Shown here: one piece after another, positions 31,093 through 41,955 of the stretch | Numbering within the stretch: the stretch's first letter is position 1 | Layout of the letters: the number at the start of each line of letters is the position of its first letter | DNA from: Zygnema cylindricum | Lineage: Eukaryota; Streptophyta; Zygnematophyceae; Zygnematales; Zygnemataceae | Direction of reading: 5' to 3' | Assembly (NCBI GenBank): GCA_037447655.1 | Contig: JBBHKE010001767.1 | Coordinates: 1 to 64,000 of the forward strand | DNA: 64,000 nt | The notes under the pieces: generated by a model | Database searches by the model: none | The model's input: only the letters and a program-made list of their open reading frames with translations | Told to the model about the DNA's origin: nothing | Position numbers and translations under genes: made by a program

Positions 31093-31298
31093 TTTCAACT
31101 TCTCCACCACTGTCTCTCCCTCCCCCAAGTGCCCCCCCAAGTGACCCCCCAATTCTTCCCCTTCCCCCGAGTCCTCCCCCTCCCCCGAGTCCTCCCCCTC
31201 CCCCTAGTCCCCCCCCTCCCCCTAGTCCTTCCCCTCCCCCTAGTCCTCCCTTCCCTACAAGTCCCCCCCCCGCCCCCAAGTCCTCCCCCGCCCCCTAG
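31093..31298 (+). CDS. Proline-rich (SPPPPP)n exon, copy B2'
   Basis: Acceptor GGTAATAG, then STSPPLSLPPPSAPPS followed by repeated PSPPPPP units to a stop at 31296-31298. A one-base slip in a C run would extend it to about 31338 in another frame. The composition is that of hydroxyproline-rich glycoproteins (extensin/chimeric HRGP). Exon joints A-B-A-B all appear to be phase 1, so the pair looks like a duplicated symmetric module. It is interrupted downstream by repeat DNA at about 31336. Confidence 0.5.
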
Positions 31299-31352
31299 TC
31301 CTTATCCCCCCTCCAAGTCCTCCCCCTCCCGCAAGTGATATGATCTTTACAA

Positions 31353-31758
31353 ATAAAATAAAACTTAGTGCAAATGCAAGCGGAAGCATAAAACACACAC
31401 AAGAGAAAGATAACCCCACGGAAGCCAATATATTCCACGGATAACTTTTCTTACATAATTTCCTCACACCCTCAAAACACTCTCACTTCTATCTCCTCCA
31501 ACTCCCCAAACTTACTAAGCTTATCAAATTCCTGCCATTCCTTTAACTCCTTCATCATCTACAAGGAGGACCAATACAAAGTCATTTGATTGATAAAAAC
31601 TTCTAACTCCCTACGCCTCAATATACTCCTCTAAAACGTCACGTAACAAAAACAAACCAACAGTACACTTAATACGCACAAAGCGTCTACCAATGAAACT
31701 ACATCAATACGCGAAACAACGAAGTACATGAAAGTACACTTCAAATAGATTCAACCTA
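31353..31758. repeat. ~410-bp direct repeat, copy 1
   Basis: Nearly identical to 32496-32908 (shared GCAAGCGGAAGCATAAAA, GATAACCCCACGGAAGCC and CGCGAAACAACGAAGTACAT). On the minus strand the segment ending TTTGTAAAGATCATATCA resembles the 3' end of a plant LTR, so these may be LTR pieces of another retroelement. No primer site or polyprotein was found with them. Confidence 0.7.
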
Positions 31759-32495
31759 GAGAGAGAGAAAGAGAAAGAGAGAGAGAGAGACGTATATCAA
31801 ACTCAAACAGGTTTCTTGAACACAAGACAAAAGAACGATAGTGAAAAATGCAAAATGAAAATAAAATGGGTGTGGAGACTTAAAAAAATTATGTGTGAAC
31901 GTTTGATTTAAGTAAAAAAAACAGAAACCAGGATCTGAAGCTAAAGCAGAGAACGTACCCTTAGAATTATGTCGAAATCTTACAATATCTCCGTTTAAGA
32001 CAATATCAGATAACGAAATAAGAATTGTTATTAAAAAACTTACAATCTAAATTTCCAAGAAGCTACATAAGAAAGGACGTATCAATATGAATATGAATAG
32101 TTCTAAAACTAAACAATTCTACAGGAAGACAACGAACAAAAAATGACCATTGAAAAATGGGGACATTGAAAGAACGGAACTTGAAAAGAATATCGAGAAA
32201 ATATATTCAAAAAGCTCTAGTTTTGGGTATTGAGACAACTCCTTCTTCTGCATTGTTGTTCGTACCGTTGTAGCTGATAGGATCTCACACAAAAATCAGA
32301 GTGCAAGACTACAGCGGAAGCATTCGCATAATCCACACGAGAGAGAGCTGTCCATAAAAGCCAATATATTTCATAGACATTTTCTCCCGTAAAAAGATTA
32401 AGTTCCCCACTCCCACTAAGCTGCAGTATATAGTACATTTACTGTGACGTCACTATAATTCAAGCCAAAGCGCACTAAGTGCGTGAAAGGATCAA
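31759..32495. other. Spacer between the 410-bp repeats, with a diverged third copy
   Basis: AT-rich, no convincing gene. A GA-rich run lies at 31759-31790. At about 32272-32400 a diverged relative of the flanking repeat is visible (GGATCTCAC..., GCGGAAGCATTCGCATAATC, AAAGCCAATATATTTCATAG). Confidence 0.5.
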
Positions 32496-32908
32496 ATAAT
32501 AAAACACTGAGTACAAATGCAAGCGGAAGCATAAAAGATAAAACACACACTAGAGAAAGATAACCCCACGGAAGCCAATATATTCCACGGATAACTTTTC
32601 TTACATAATTTCCTCACACCCTCAAAACACTCTCACTTCTATCTCCTCCAACTCCCCAAACTTACTAAGCTTATCAAATTCCTGCCATTCCTTTAACTCC
32701 TTCATCATCTACAAGGAGGACCAATACAAAGTCATTTGATTGATAAAAACTTCTAACTCCCTACGCCTCAATATACTCCTCTAAAACGTCACGTAACAAA
32801 AACAAACCAACAGTACACTTAATACGCACAAAGCGTCTACCAATGAAACTACATCAATACGCGAAACAACGAAGTACATGAAAGTACACTTCAAATAGAT
32901 TCAACCTA
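32496..32908. repeat. ~410-bp direct repeat, copy 2
   Basis: See copy 1. It has an extra AAAGAT after GCATAAAA and a C/T-type difference near its start. It diverges from copy 1 after TTCAACCTA. Confidence 0.7.
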
Positions 32909-33556
32909 TAGACTTGACCGACGACAAAGTAAAACGATGTCGGCCGTACAAGTGTACGCCGCAACCGAAAGGATGAAACTCCATATTGAACCGAAATAGA
33001 ATCGTGCGTCGCGAAGCGAAACATGCGGACCCCCGATTCTCCAATGAAACGTCACAGTACCTCAATCCTCAAATGAAGGGACAAGTACCGAAGTACAATT
33101 AAACGAATCAACCGCGGCGCGCGAAATGCGCTCCGGCAACGTACTACGACAATGTACTGCCACATAACAAAAGACCACTATGATCACTACGACACAAAAC
33201 CGTACAGTGACCAAACAACAACTGAACCTGGTCGTCGCAAGACCGAATCTATGCGAGACCAGGAATCTAGGAACCGTACAAGAAGACAAAATCAGGACCA
33301 CACGCTTGACGAAAAGACAACTAGCCGTACAAGCACTTTAATAAGACAAGAAACAAATAACATCGACACAAATACAAATCCCAGAATGTAAAACCTAACA
33401 GCAAGTGCTGCAGGTATATTTTTTTTGTACCTTAACTTCACTACATTTTTTCTTTTGCATTTTTTTATGTAAACTTTGGCCATACGTTTTTCCTTTTGAT
33501 TTAATTCTTAAATTGGCCAATGCGCATAACATGAAAAACGATAATAAATACTACAC
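32909..33556. other. No gene recognised
   Basis: A GC-richer stretch (32910-33300) with CGTACA-type words, then AT-rich sequence. Short open frames exist on both strands but have no recognisable motif. Confidence 0.4.
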
Positions 33557-33890
33557 CTCCTCCTCCTCCTAATACTACTACTTCTACTACTACCACTACT
33601 ACTACCATCACTATTACTACCACTACTGTTGAATAAGCCCCAAAAATCCATAAAAAAACCTTAATTCTTTTTTTTTCCCGTTCTATACCCCAAAGGGTGG
33701 AAATACAATTGCAATAGTCGAAGGAGTTGTTGGAGGAGTTGTCTTTTTTTTTCATAATGGAGGCATATGATGGTTTTGCGAAACCTTATGTCGAACCTCG
33801 GACTGGTGAGAATCTCAGACTTGCAGATCATTGTTATACCGGAAAGTATTATCATATTATGATTGGTTGGGAGAAGATTCACCTCTAAAT
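33557..33890 (+). pseudogene. Possible Thr-rich stalk and membrane-anchor exons
   Basis: 33557-33637 reads PPPPP, N, then about 18 Thr/Ser/Ile residues. After ~55 bp of T-rich DNA, 33694-33745 reads KGGNTIAIVEGVVGGVVFFF, which looks like a Gly/Val-rich transmembrane start. A run of nine T then breaks the frame: one T fewer would continue into IMEAYDGFAKPYVEPRTGE and on to a TAA at 33889. This could be the 3' end of the PAN/proline-rich gene, separated from it by repeat insertions. Splice sites are weak, so this is a suggestion only. Confidence 0.25.
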
Positions 33891-34458
33891 GTTTTTATTG
33901 GGTTTATGTTTTTTTTTTTTTTTTAAAGTATGATAAACTGACAACATCAATGGGAATGTTTATGATTTTCGAAAAAAAAAAATGCCTGTTTTCTTGCAAC
34001 ATGTTTTTGTTTCTGGAGTCTTGCAATTCTTAACTGAATTTTGTGATAAGATATGTACTTTTGCTTTCTTTAGGTGGATTTTGTTGATTCTATCTCAAAT
34101 ATTTTATTTTATAATTTGCGATCCATGCTTGACGTTTGCAACTTGAGATAAAATTTCACAATTCTAACATAAATTTTGCATTTCTTCATTGATTTTTGCA
34201 ACTTTCAATTCAATGGACAGTTCTAGAGAAATTTGCGGAAGACCCCTTTATTGCATATGCTTTGCAAACCAATTCAAGAAAAGTTTGGCGGTGAATAAAT
34301 TTCTCTTATGTTAACAAAGATGTTCTTTTAACATTATTTTTTCTAGTTTTAATTTTATATAAATGCTATTATGTTAGAACAATTGCGTATCTAAGTTATT
34401 TTCTTCTGCCAGTTTACAACAACTTATTCCTGTCTTTAAATTTTACACTTTTTATCTA
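33891..34458. other. AT-rich intergenic, no gene seen
   Basis: Long A and T runs and no recognisable coding potential. Confidence 0.5.
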
Positions 34459-35150
34459 AAAATGTATCTAGTTTATCTTTTCCGATAGTGTAACAGTGTA
34501 ATGTTCTTTTGTGCTTTTCATGATATCAAGACATTAGAGTATCAATGTCGTAACATACAAGCATGAAATTTTAAAACTAAAAGTGAGATGTGTGAAATGT
34601 CAAACAGAATGAATATTGCGATACATTGACACGGTCGTAAACTGAAGCGAAACAAGTGAATGATATATAGTTATTGTCGTTTATATTGTGAAACGACTTC
34701 TCAGCTTTGTTGAGTGCTTGAAGATATGATGTGTTTTCAACTTGAGTGTGGTTTCAGGTTTGACTTAGCGCTTAAGTTTTTTGCGTGTCTATTTCGATTT
34801 TAGTTTCGTCGTCCGTACTAAAGATAGTTCTGCGCATCCGTAGTACTTTTGTGATATGAACATTCCCTTAGTACTGGGCATTTTCGTTTGGGGAGGGCAG
34901 TAAGTTAATCTTACATGAAAAAAAGTTTTCGTTGAAATATAATTGTCTTGTGTGGGAGGCTTCTCCTCGTGAATCTGCTCTTTCTTTTGCTTTTTTATTT
35001 TTGTTCTTTGCTTGTCTTTATTATTCAATCCTTCAATTATACAGGGTATTTTTGAAGATATGTGCTTAATACGCGTTAAAAGGGCAAGATGCGATGAAAG
35101 AGAGAAAGAGAGAAAGAGAGAGAGGGAAGGAGGGAGGAAAAGAGGGAGAG
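34459..35150. repeat. 692-bp direct duplication, copy 1
   Basis: By eye base-for-base the same as 35844-36535, from AAAATGTATCTAG to GAGGGAGAG, 1385 bp apart. It ends inside a GA-rich tract. No coding motif was recognised. Confidence 0.85.
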
Positions 35151-35843
35151 CAAGATAAAGAGAGAGAAAGAGAAAGGGAGGGAGAGAAAGAGGGAGAGAG
35201 GGGGGAAAAATATGAGGGATAAAAGAGAGTGAGGGAGAGAAAGAAAAAGGAATGAAAGATAAAATATGGCAAACTTAGGAGCAGATTTAAATAAAACTTG
35301 ACTAATGTTCACACCATTAAATCAAAACCCAAAACACTCCTCTCAATTGTATGTCCACTTTGCTATGTTTACGGCAATAATTTTGGTTTATCAAAAGGGA
35401 ATAGCCTAACAAATTAAATTCATTTTACTCACTTCTGTGTCTTTTACAGCTCGAGTGGGATCTTAGATAAGGGTAGGCAGATGAACGGGTTCAGAAAGTG
35501 GTGTTGTTCCACTAACAATCTTCCAATAAGAGTCTGCATCACAATTTTACCATAAAATTTTAGAATGTAAGATTATTTTTACGTGAAATAGTATAACTAT
35601 ATAAAATATGAGGATTATAAAAAAACATTAAACATAAATTCGATTAATTCACTTAAGTCTCAAACTATTTCACTAGTTGATGACACAATATAATGTCCAA
35701 CAAGATAAAATACAAGAAATATAACAAATTTTAATAATAAAAAACCATGATATATTTGTTACTATAAGAAATACGTCAAAACAATGTGGACTATTTTGTA
35801 AACTAACATTTTTTTGTGACTTTGTGGCATTTTTATTTTGTAT
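35151..35843. other. Spacer between the 692-bp duplicates
   Basis: A GA-rich tract to about 35260, then AT-rich DNA with no gene seen. Confidence 0.5.
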
Positions 35844-36535
35844 AAAATGTATCTAGTTTATCTTTTCCGATAGTGTAACAGTGTAATGTTCTTTTGTGCT
35901 TTTCATGATATCAAGACATTAGAGTATCAATGTCGTAACATACAAGCATGAAATTTTAAAACTAAAAGTGAGATGTGTGAAATGTCAAACAGAATGAATA
36001 TTGCGATACATTGACACGGTCGTAAACTGAAGCGAAACAAGTGAATGATATATAGTTATTGTCGTTTATATTGTGAAACGACTTCTCAGCTTTGTTGAGT
36101 GCTTGAAGATATGATGTGTTTTCAACTTGAGTGTGGTTTCAGGTTTGACTTAGCGCTTAAGTTTTTTGCGTGTCTATTTCGATTTTAGTTTCGTCGTCCG
36201 TACTAAAGATAGTTCTGCGCATCCGTAGTACTTTTGTGATATGAACATTCCCTTAGTACTGGGCATTTTCGTTTGGGGAGGGCAGTAAGTTAATCTTACA
36301 TGAAAAAAAGTTTTCGTTGAAATATAATTGTCTTGTGTGGGAGGCTTCTCCTCGTGAATCTGCTCTTTCTTTTGCTTTTTTATTTTTGTTCTTTGCTTGT
36401 CTTTATTATTCAATCCTTCAATTATACAGGGTATTTTTGAAGATATGTGCTTAATACGCGTTAAAAGGGCAAGATGCGATGAAAGAGAGAAAGAGAGAAA
36501 GAGAGAGAGGGAAGGAGGGAGGAAAAGAGGGAGAG
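35844..36535. repeat. 692-bp direct duplication, copy 2
   Basis: See copy 1. It ends in the start of the long purine tract at 36478. Confidence 0.85.
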
Positions 36536-37203
36536 AAGAAGAGAGGGAGAGAGGGTGAGGAAGGGAGGGAGAGCAAAGTAGAAGAAGGGCGGGAGAGGGA
36601 AAGTCAGGAGTTGGGGAAGAAAGAGGAAGGACTAGAGAGTGAGAGAGAGAGGGAGGGAAGGAGGGAGGGAGGGAGTTAGGTAGAGAGGAAAAAAGAGAGG
36701 GAGGAGCTAGAGAAGAGAGAGGGAGGGAGAGGACCAGAGAGAGGGACACAAAGGGAGGGGGATAGAGAGGGAGAGGGAAAGAGAGATAGGAAGGGAGAGA
36801 GACAGAGAGATGGTCAGAGAGGGAAAGGAAGAGGCAGAGGGAGACGGACAGAAAGGGAAAGGGAGAGGGAGAAGGAGAGGAACAAAAGGAAAGGGAGAGA
36901 GACAGAGAAAGAGAGGGAGAGGGACAAAGAGAGAGAGAGGGACAAAGAGGGAGAAGGAGAGGGAGAGGGAGAGGGAGAGGGAGAGGGAGAGGGAGAGGAA
37001 GGGAGAGGGAGGGAGAGGGACAAAGAGAGGGACAAAGATGGACAGAGAGAGATAGTAAGAGAAAGGGAGAGGGTCAGGACGAGGGACAAAAGGAATGAGA
37101 GAAAAAGAGGGAGGGGGAGAGAGAGAGAGACAGGGGGAGGGAGAGAGGGAGAGAGAGAGGGAGAGGGGGAGGGAGAGAGAAAGGGAGAGGGAAAGAAAAA
37201 AAT
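36478..37203 (+). repeat. ~725-bp purine (GA) tract with GGGAGA hexamers
   Basis: Almost only A and G on plus, including a run of GGGAGA units near 36955-37005. Apparent open frames here on both strands (Arg/Glu/Gly or Ser/Leu/Pro) are low-complexity artefacts. Confidence 0.85.
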
Positions 37204-37351
37204 ATCAAAAATAGAGGAAAGAAGTCGTGTCTCTAGTCACAAAGCAATTCCAAAATTGATTTTCTTTTCGAGAACCAAAATATCCAAAATATCTTTGCAA
37301 AAAATATATGATGATTAAAATGGGTACATATGTGGTTCCGAAAGTCGATAT
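37204..37351. other. Left flank of D1
   Basis: AT-rich, no gene. It ends GATAT before the D1 LTR; ATAT also follows the right LTR (41698-41701), possibly a decayed target duplication. Confidence 0.4.
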
Positions 37352-38236
37352 TGTTGAAAAGAGGTAATTAATAGATCACTTCTCTATTTTAGTTTTTCTT
37401 TAAAGAAAGAGAGTGAAAATCAAAGGCGCGCCATGTCTGCCACCACATGTAGAAAGTGGCAGATTTTGAAGTAGAGGATATTTTACTAAAATTGTGCCTA
37501 GGTCTAGATTTGAACCTGCGACCTATGGATTCTCTATATCCGAGTGCCTTAACCATTAAGGGCTACGAAAAAATACACGTGACGGGTTTCAAAGATATAT
37601 AAACATTAACGCGACAGCTAATTAACAGCAGACGAACGAAAATGAGCAATTCATGCATGTACGCGAATCTGAACCGTGTAAAATATGTTTTAATCGGACG
37701 GCCGGCATTGTAGCCGCCACGCGAAGTGAGCATTTGGCGTCATTTGGAGATAGCGTCACATGGTGCCACGTGGCGCCACATTATTTCATACAAGAGAAGA
37801 TGGGAGGAGGAACCATGGCTCCCGATTTCACAGGTTTCACCTTTTAGACCATGTCGTACAATGGCCGTACAATAAGTACATCTCCTATTGTAACTTCTTG
37901 TACTATATAGTGTTCCTATTGGACTAGGGTTTCGTAGTAGGTAGTCGTGAGTAGGCAGACCAAGAATTAGTGAGATTTAGGTACCTCTCTCTAAAAGAGC
38001 TTGTAACTATAAAGGTCATCTTTGACCAGCCATAACTTACTACTCGGGGAGCAAATTCAGTGATTCTTTTTGCGTTTGACTCAAGGGAGTCTTGTCCTCA
38101 CAGGGGTGAGGGTGGTCATAATATTTGTGTGCATGGGTGGCACTTATTCAATGGGAAAGTGGAAGGGGCAAATATTATCTTAGAGGCTTTACATAGGTTG
38201 CTCATTCTGTGGGTCAATGGAGACCACATAATTTCA
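37352..38236 (+). repeat. D1 left LTR
   Basis: 885 bp, TGTTGAAAAGAGG...AATTTCA, about 90 percent similar to 40811-41697 by eye. It shares its 3' third (GAGCAAATTCAG...CACAGGGGTG) with family G and E LTRs. The tRNA-like block is on minus at 37500-37570 with B box GGTTCAAATCT (37506-37516). Confidence 0.85.
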
Positions 38237-39840
38237 CAAAGTACGCACTTAAAAACACTTAAATTTATTGCGTTTGTACAAATTTTAAATTTCTTCCGCC
38301 TGTACAAAAGTGTCGTTAAAATTTTGTTCTTTTCAATTTTTTTAATATTCCTCGCCGTCTGATTTGGAGCATACGTGGTTCCAGTCGCAATCTACGATAG
38401 GTTCTTTATTGGCATGACCTGATGGATAAATGATCAAAATATTAATGTTAGTAAACGTGCCCGTACGATTCAGGAAACGCCTGATGGATGACGACCCTTA
38501 CCCAACAAAAAAAAATGGTACAAAATGGTCCGAAATAGTACGACTTTTAGTTAATAACCTCACTTTATTCGGTAATGGAAGCTTTAAGTAGTAACATTAT
38601 TTTCGATTATGTTTTTATATTAATTTTTTGAAGATAAAGTCAAAGTGAGTCAACGCATTTTATAAACTGTTAAATTTTGTTCCGTGCGCATATTTATTAT
38701 TTATGGGGCGTTTTATTCGTGCGCATAAAACGAATGAAACATGTTTGGTGACTACCCACTTCTAGTTAATTATAAAAATTGAAGGTTCGCGATACGATGG
38801 ATGATAAAGGTACGTGTCATGGTGAATTCTAAAAATTTGCATATCATATGTACCTTCGGAGTTTGGACGCTACAACCGAAAATCCAAAAGTTATTTCGTA
38901 ACGCACCTTCGTCACGATATTTTTCGCGGCGCTCTTTGGTCACATTTTTTTTGGCAATGCTCTTTAGTCACGTTATTTCTAGCAACGATCTTCCGTCACA
39001 CTATTTCTGGCAATTTTTTCGTCAGGTTATCGTTTATTCCTTCCATCCTTTCTTCTTCGTTTTTTCCCGCCCTTTCTCACATGCAAAGATTACAAAAGTT
39101 ATGTTGTACAATGACCTGGTACGTAAGTACACTTGGCTCCCCTAACAGTTCGGGCACAAAACTGAACCAAAATATTCGTTTCTAGTGAAAATCGATTTAT
39201 TTTTGTAGTACGTTGTCTCTTCGCTACTCAATTGCGTTGACCAATCGCGTAAGATGGTCGATATGGAGGATTACAGATGGTCGAAATATTACTCCTCTTA
39301 GTTTTACTACATACATTTTTAAAGTTAAAAACGTTAAAATTATGGATGTAAAGTACCCCGTGATTTTTATTAGACTATAAAAATTATTAGTGTTATTAAT
39401 TAATTACTGTCATTAACGCTAATTTGTGTATCAATCCCATTTTCAAAAAAACGTTCAATTGTAATTTCTTCATAACGCTGATTTAGGTACACCGGATATG
39501 CCGTCATTACATATACAGTAAAATAGGGAAAAGTACAAAATTTGACAATCCGTACCACGTCGCGTCTTTTTACTGTAATTAATCCATAATTATAATTTGG
39601 GTTTGCGAACGCGTTTGTAGCAGACTCAACTCCACGTTTATTCTAAGCGCAGTACTGTATGCAACCGACATAAGTTAACTACAATTTCCGTACTATTTTT
39701 GGTAACGAAGTATACACCTTGAATCGTTATTAGCGTATAGAAATTATTAGTGTAAAGAAAAAAATAGCGTCATTCATTCTAATTTAGTACCAAGATACGT
39801 GGCATATTATGGTCCACGTCCTTAGATAAAATTAACAAAC
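38237..39840. other. Unrelated filler inside D1, with a repeated exon-like segment
   Basis: No copia motifs. The segment about 38800-39135 is a diverged copy of 45700-46040: TACGTGTCA, GTCACACTATTT, TTATTCCTTCCA, then an ATG and a strong splice-donor-like CTG|GTACGTAAGT at about 39118. The remainder is AT-rich with no gene seen. Confidence 0.5.
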
Positions 39841-40810
39841 TAAAATAGGATCTTAGAAGCAGTTTAGATATGAAAGATCTCGGCGAAGCAAAGTACATTT
39901 TGGGAATTCAGATGGAGAGAGATAGAAGGAATAGAATTATAAGACTCACTCAAAAAGAAGCAATCGGTAATATGCTAGAAAAATTTCAGATGGAAAAAGC
40001 AAACGGATGTACTACTCCTATGGATTTGAAGAAAGTGTTTGAGGGGAGTGAAGAGAGAGGAATATTGATCATTAATGATGAGATGGATGAGATAGAAAGA
40101 AAATTTATAAAAAATATCCCTTATCGGCAGATTGTAGGAAGTTTAATTTAATTTATGAACTCTACGTGTCTGGATAAAGCTGCAGCTGTAGGTGTCCTTG
40201 GTAGAAGTCTAAATGAACCACGAAAGAGAGATTGGGAGGCTGCCAAAAGGGTGATGAGGAATCTGGTGGGGACAAGGGAATTATGGTTGCATTTGGGAAG
40301 GGGGCACACAGACATCACCACTTGGAGTGATGCCAGTTATAGAGATGTTCTTTTAAGGAGGTGTACGACTGGATATGTGTTGCAAATTGGATCCGGTGCA
40401 TGTTGTTGGAGTAGCAAGCAACAAAAGTAGTTGCTCAATCCACTATGGAGGTTGAATACATGGCTTCCTGTGCTGCCACCAAAGAATTAATGTGGGTTAA
40501 ATCTCTTCTTGAAGAACTTGGGTTCATGAAGTCTGGAACTCAAAATGTTTTTTGTGATAATCAAGCTGCTATCTCTAATGCAGCTAATCCGAAACATCAC
40601 TTCAAAGCTAAGCATATGGATATTAGACTAAGCTTTGTTAAAGAGAAGGTAGAAAATAAAATTATTAAACTGGTTCATAAAACTGATAGAGAAAACTGAT
40701 AGAGAAATGATTGCAGACATGATGATAAAACCAGTGCCTTCCCCAAAAATGATTTTATTGCAGAGAAAACTGTGGATTAAAATTGAAAAGTGACTAGGAA
40801 TTAAGGGGAG
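39841..40810 (+). pseudogene. D1 RT C-terminus and RNase H (broken)
   Basis: Begins after the catalytic YVDD: MKDLGEAKYILGIQMERDRR, LTQKEAIGNMLEKFQMEKA, PYRQIVGSLI followed by a TAA, AAAVGVLGRSLNEPRKRDWE, TWSDASYRD, TTGYVLQIGSGACCWSS, a frameshift, MEVEYMASCAATKELMWVKS, FCDNQAAISNAANPKHHFKA, KHMDIRLSF. Two nearby stops end it. RNase H carboxylates are retained. The polypurine TTAAGGGGAG (40801-40810) precedes the LTR. Confidence 0.88.
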
Positions 40811-41697
40811 TGTTGAGAAGAGGTAATTAATAGATCACTTCTCTATTTTAGTTTTGCTTTAAAGAAAGAGAGTGAGGATCAAAGGCGCGCCATGGCTGCC
40901 GCCATATTTAGAAAGTGGCAGATTTTGAAGTAGAGGATATTTTACTAAAATGTTGCCTAGGTCTAAGATTTGAACCTGCGGCCTCTGGATTCTCTATAGC
41001 CGAGCGCCTTAACCATTAAGGCGCTACGAAACGATACACGTGACGGGTTTCAAAGATATATAAACATTAACGCAACTGTTAATTAACAGCAGACTATCGA
41101 AAAGGAGCAATTCATGCATGTACGTGAATTTGAACCGTGTAAAATATGTTTTGATCGGACGGTCGGCATTGTAGCCGCCACGCGAAGTGAGCTTTTGGCG
41201 TCATTTGGAGATAGCATCACGCGGTGCCACGTGGGGCCACATTATTTGATACCAGAGAAGATGGGAGGAGGAACCATGGCTTCGATTTCACAGGTGTCAC
41301 CTTGTAGACCATGTCGTACAATGGTCGTACAATAAGTACATCTACTATTGTACCTTTTTTTATTATATAGTGTTCCTATTGGACTAGGGTTTAGTAGTAG
41401 GTAGTCGTGAGTAGGCAGACCAAGACTTAGTGAGATTTAGGTACCTCTCTCTAAGAGAGCTTGTAACTATAAAGGTCATCTTTGACCAGCCATAACTTAC
41501 TGCTCAACGGAGCAAATTCAGTGATTCTTTTTGCGTTTGACTTAAGGGAGTCTTGTCCTCACAGGGGTGAGGGTGGTCAGAATATTTTTGTGCGTGGGCT
41601 GCACTTATTCAGTGGGAAAGTAGAAGGGGCAAATATTATCCTAGAGGCTTTACATAGGCTGCTCATTCTGTGGGTCAATGGAGACCACAGAATTTCA
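40811..41697 (+). repeat. D1 right LTR
   Basis: 887 bp, TGTTGAGAAG...GAATTTCA. The in-LTR Gag ATG is at 41678 (METTEF). The tRNA-like block (minus, about 40961-41035) has a clear D arm: GCGCC (41004-41008), an 11-nt loop and GGCGC (41020-41024), plus B box GGTTCAAATCT (40966-40976). Confidence 0.88.
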
Positions 41698-41854
41698 ATA
41701 TAATTCCAAAAAATGTTTTCGATGGAGAAGGAGAGGAAGGGGGTGTAGAAGGAGAGGAAAAATTCGTAAAGTCCCAGCCATACTCTATTATGAAAGAAGA
41801 AAATATAAAATTTAGGAGATACAAGCCTGTGAAATATGAAGAAGAAAAAAGGAG
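41698..41854. other. Right flank of D1
   Basis: AT-rich with GA-rich runs (near 41720-41760) leading into the purine tract. No gene seen. Confidence 0.4.
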
Positions 41855-41924
41855 GAAGGGATGAGAGAGTACAAGAGAGAAAAAGAGGGAAAGGGAGTGA
41901 GACATAGGGAGAGAAAGAGAGTGG

Positions 41925-41955
<31 letters not shown>

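Larger units (their letters stand above)
37352..41697 (+). mobile_element. Copia element D1, gutted, with foreign filler
   Basis: Two LTRs in the same orientation (37352-38236 and 40811-41697) and a 3' internal region (RT C-terminus and RNase H, 39841-40810). The left LTR is followed not by a primer site but by about 1.6 kb of unrelated DNA (38237-39840). Either a large part of the interior was replaced, or a solo LTR and a 5'-truncated element lie side by side; the matching ATAT flanks slightly favour one element. Confidence 0.65.

Noticed and set aside
33062-33391. Overlapping 79-codon frames on both strands
   Set aside because: Mutually antisense, no recognisable motif, biased composition.
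36174-36749. 191-codon minus-strand frame
   Set aside because: Most of it is the complement of the GA tract (Ser/Leu/Pro low complexity) and the rest is the 692-bp duplicate with no domain.
36810-37089. Arg/Glu-rich plus frame and Ser/Leu-rich minus frame
   Set aside because: Translation of GGGAGA repeats; no start context or conserved motif.
37653-37847. Small frames starting MHVRE in D1 LTRs (also 41114-41335)
   Set aside because: Present in both LTRs but diverge out of frame; part of the LTR, not a conserved gene.
38060-38236. Gag-like short frame (ILFAFDSRESCPHRGEGG)
   Set aside because: It is the shared LTR 3' region of families D and G read in a chance frame, also seen antisense in other LTRs.
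40961-41035. Functional tRNA gene
   Set aside because: The D arm and B box are good but the anticodon and acceptor stems do not fold convincingly, and the block recurs in LTRs.
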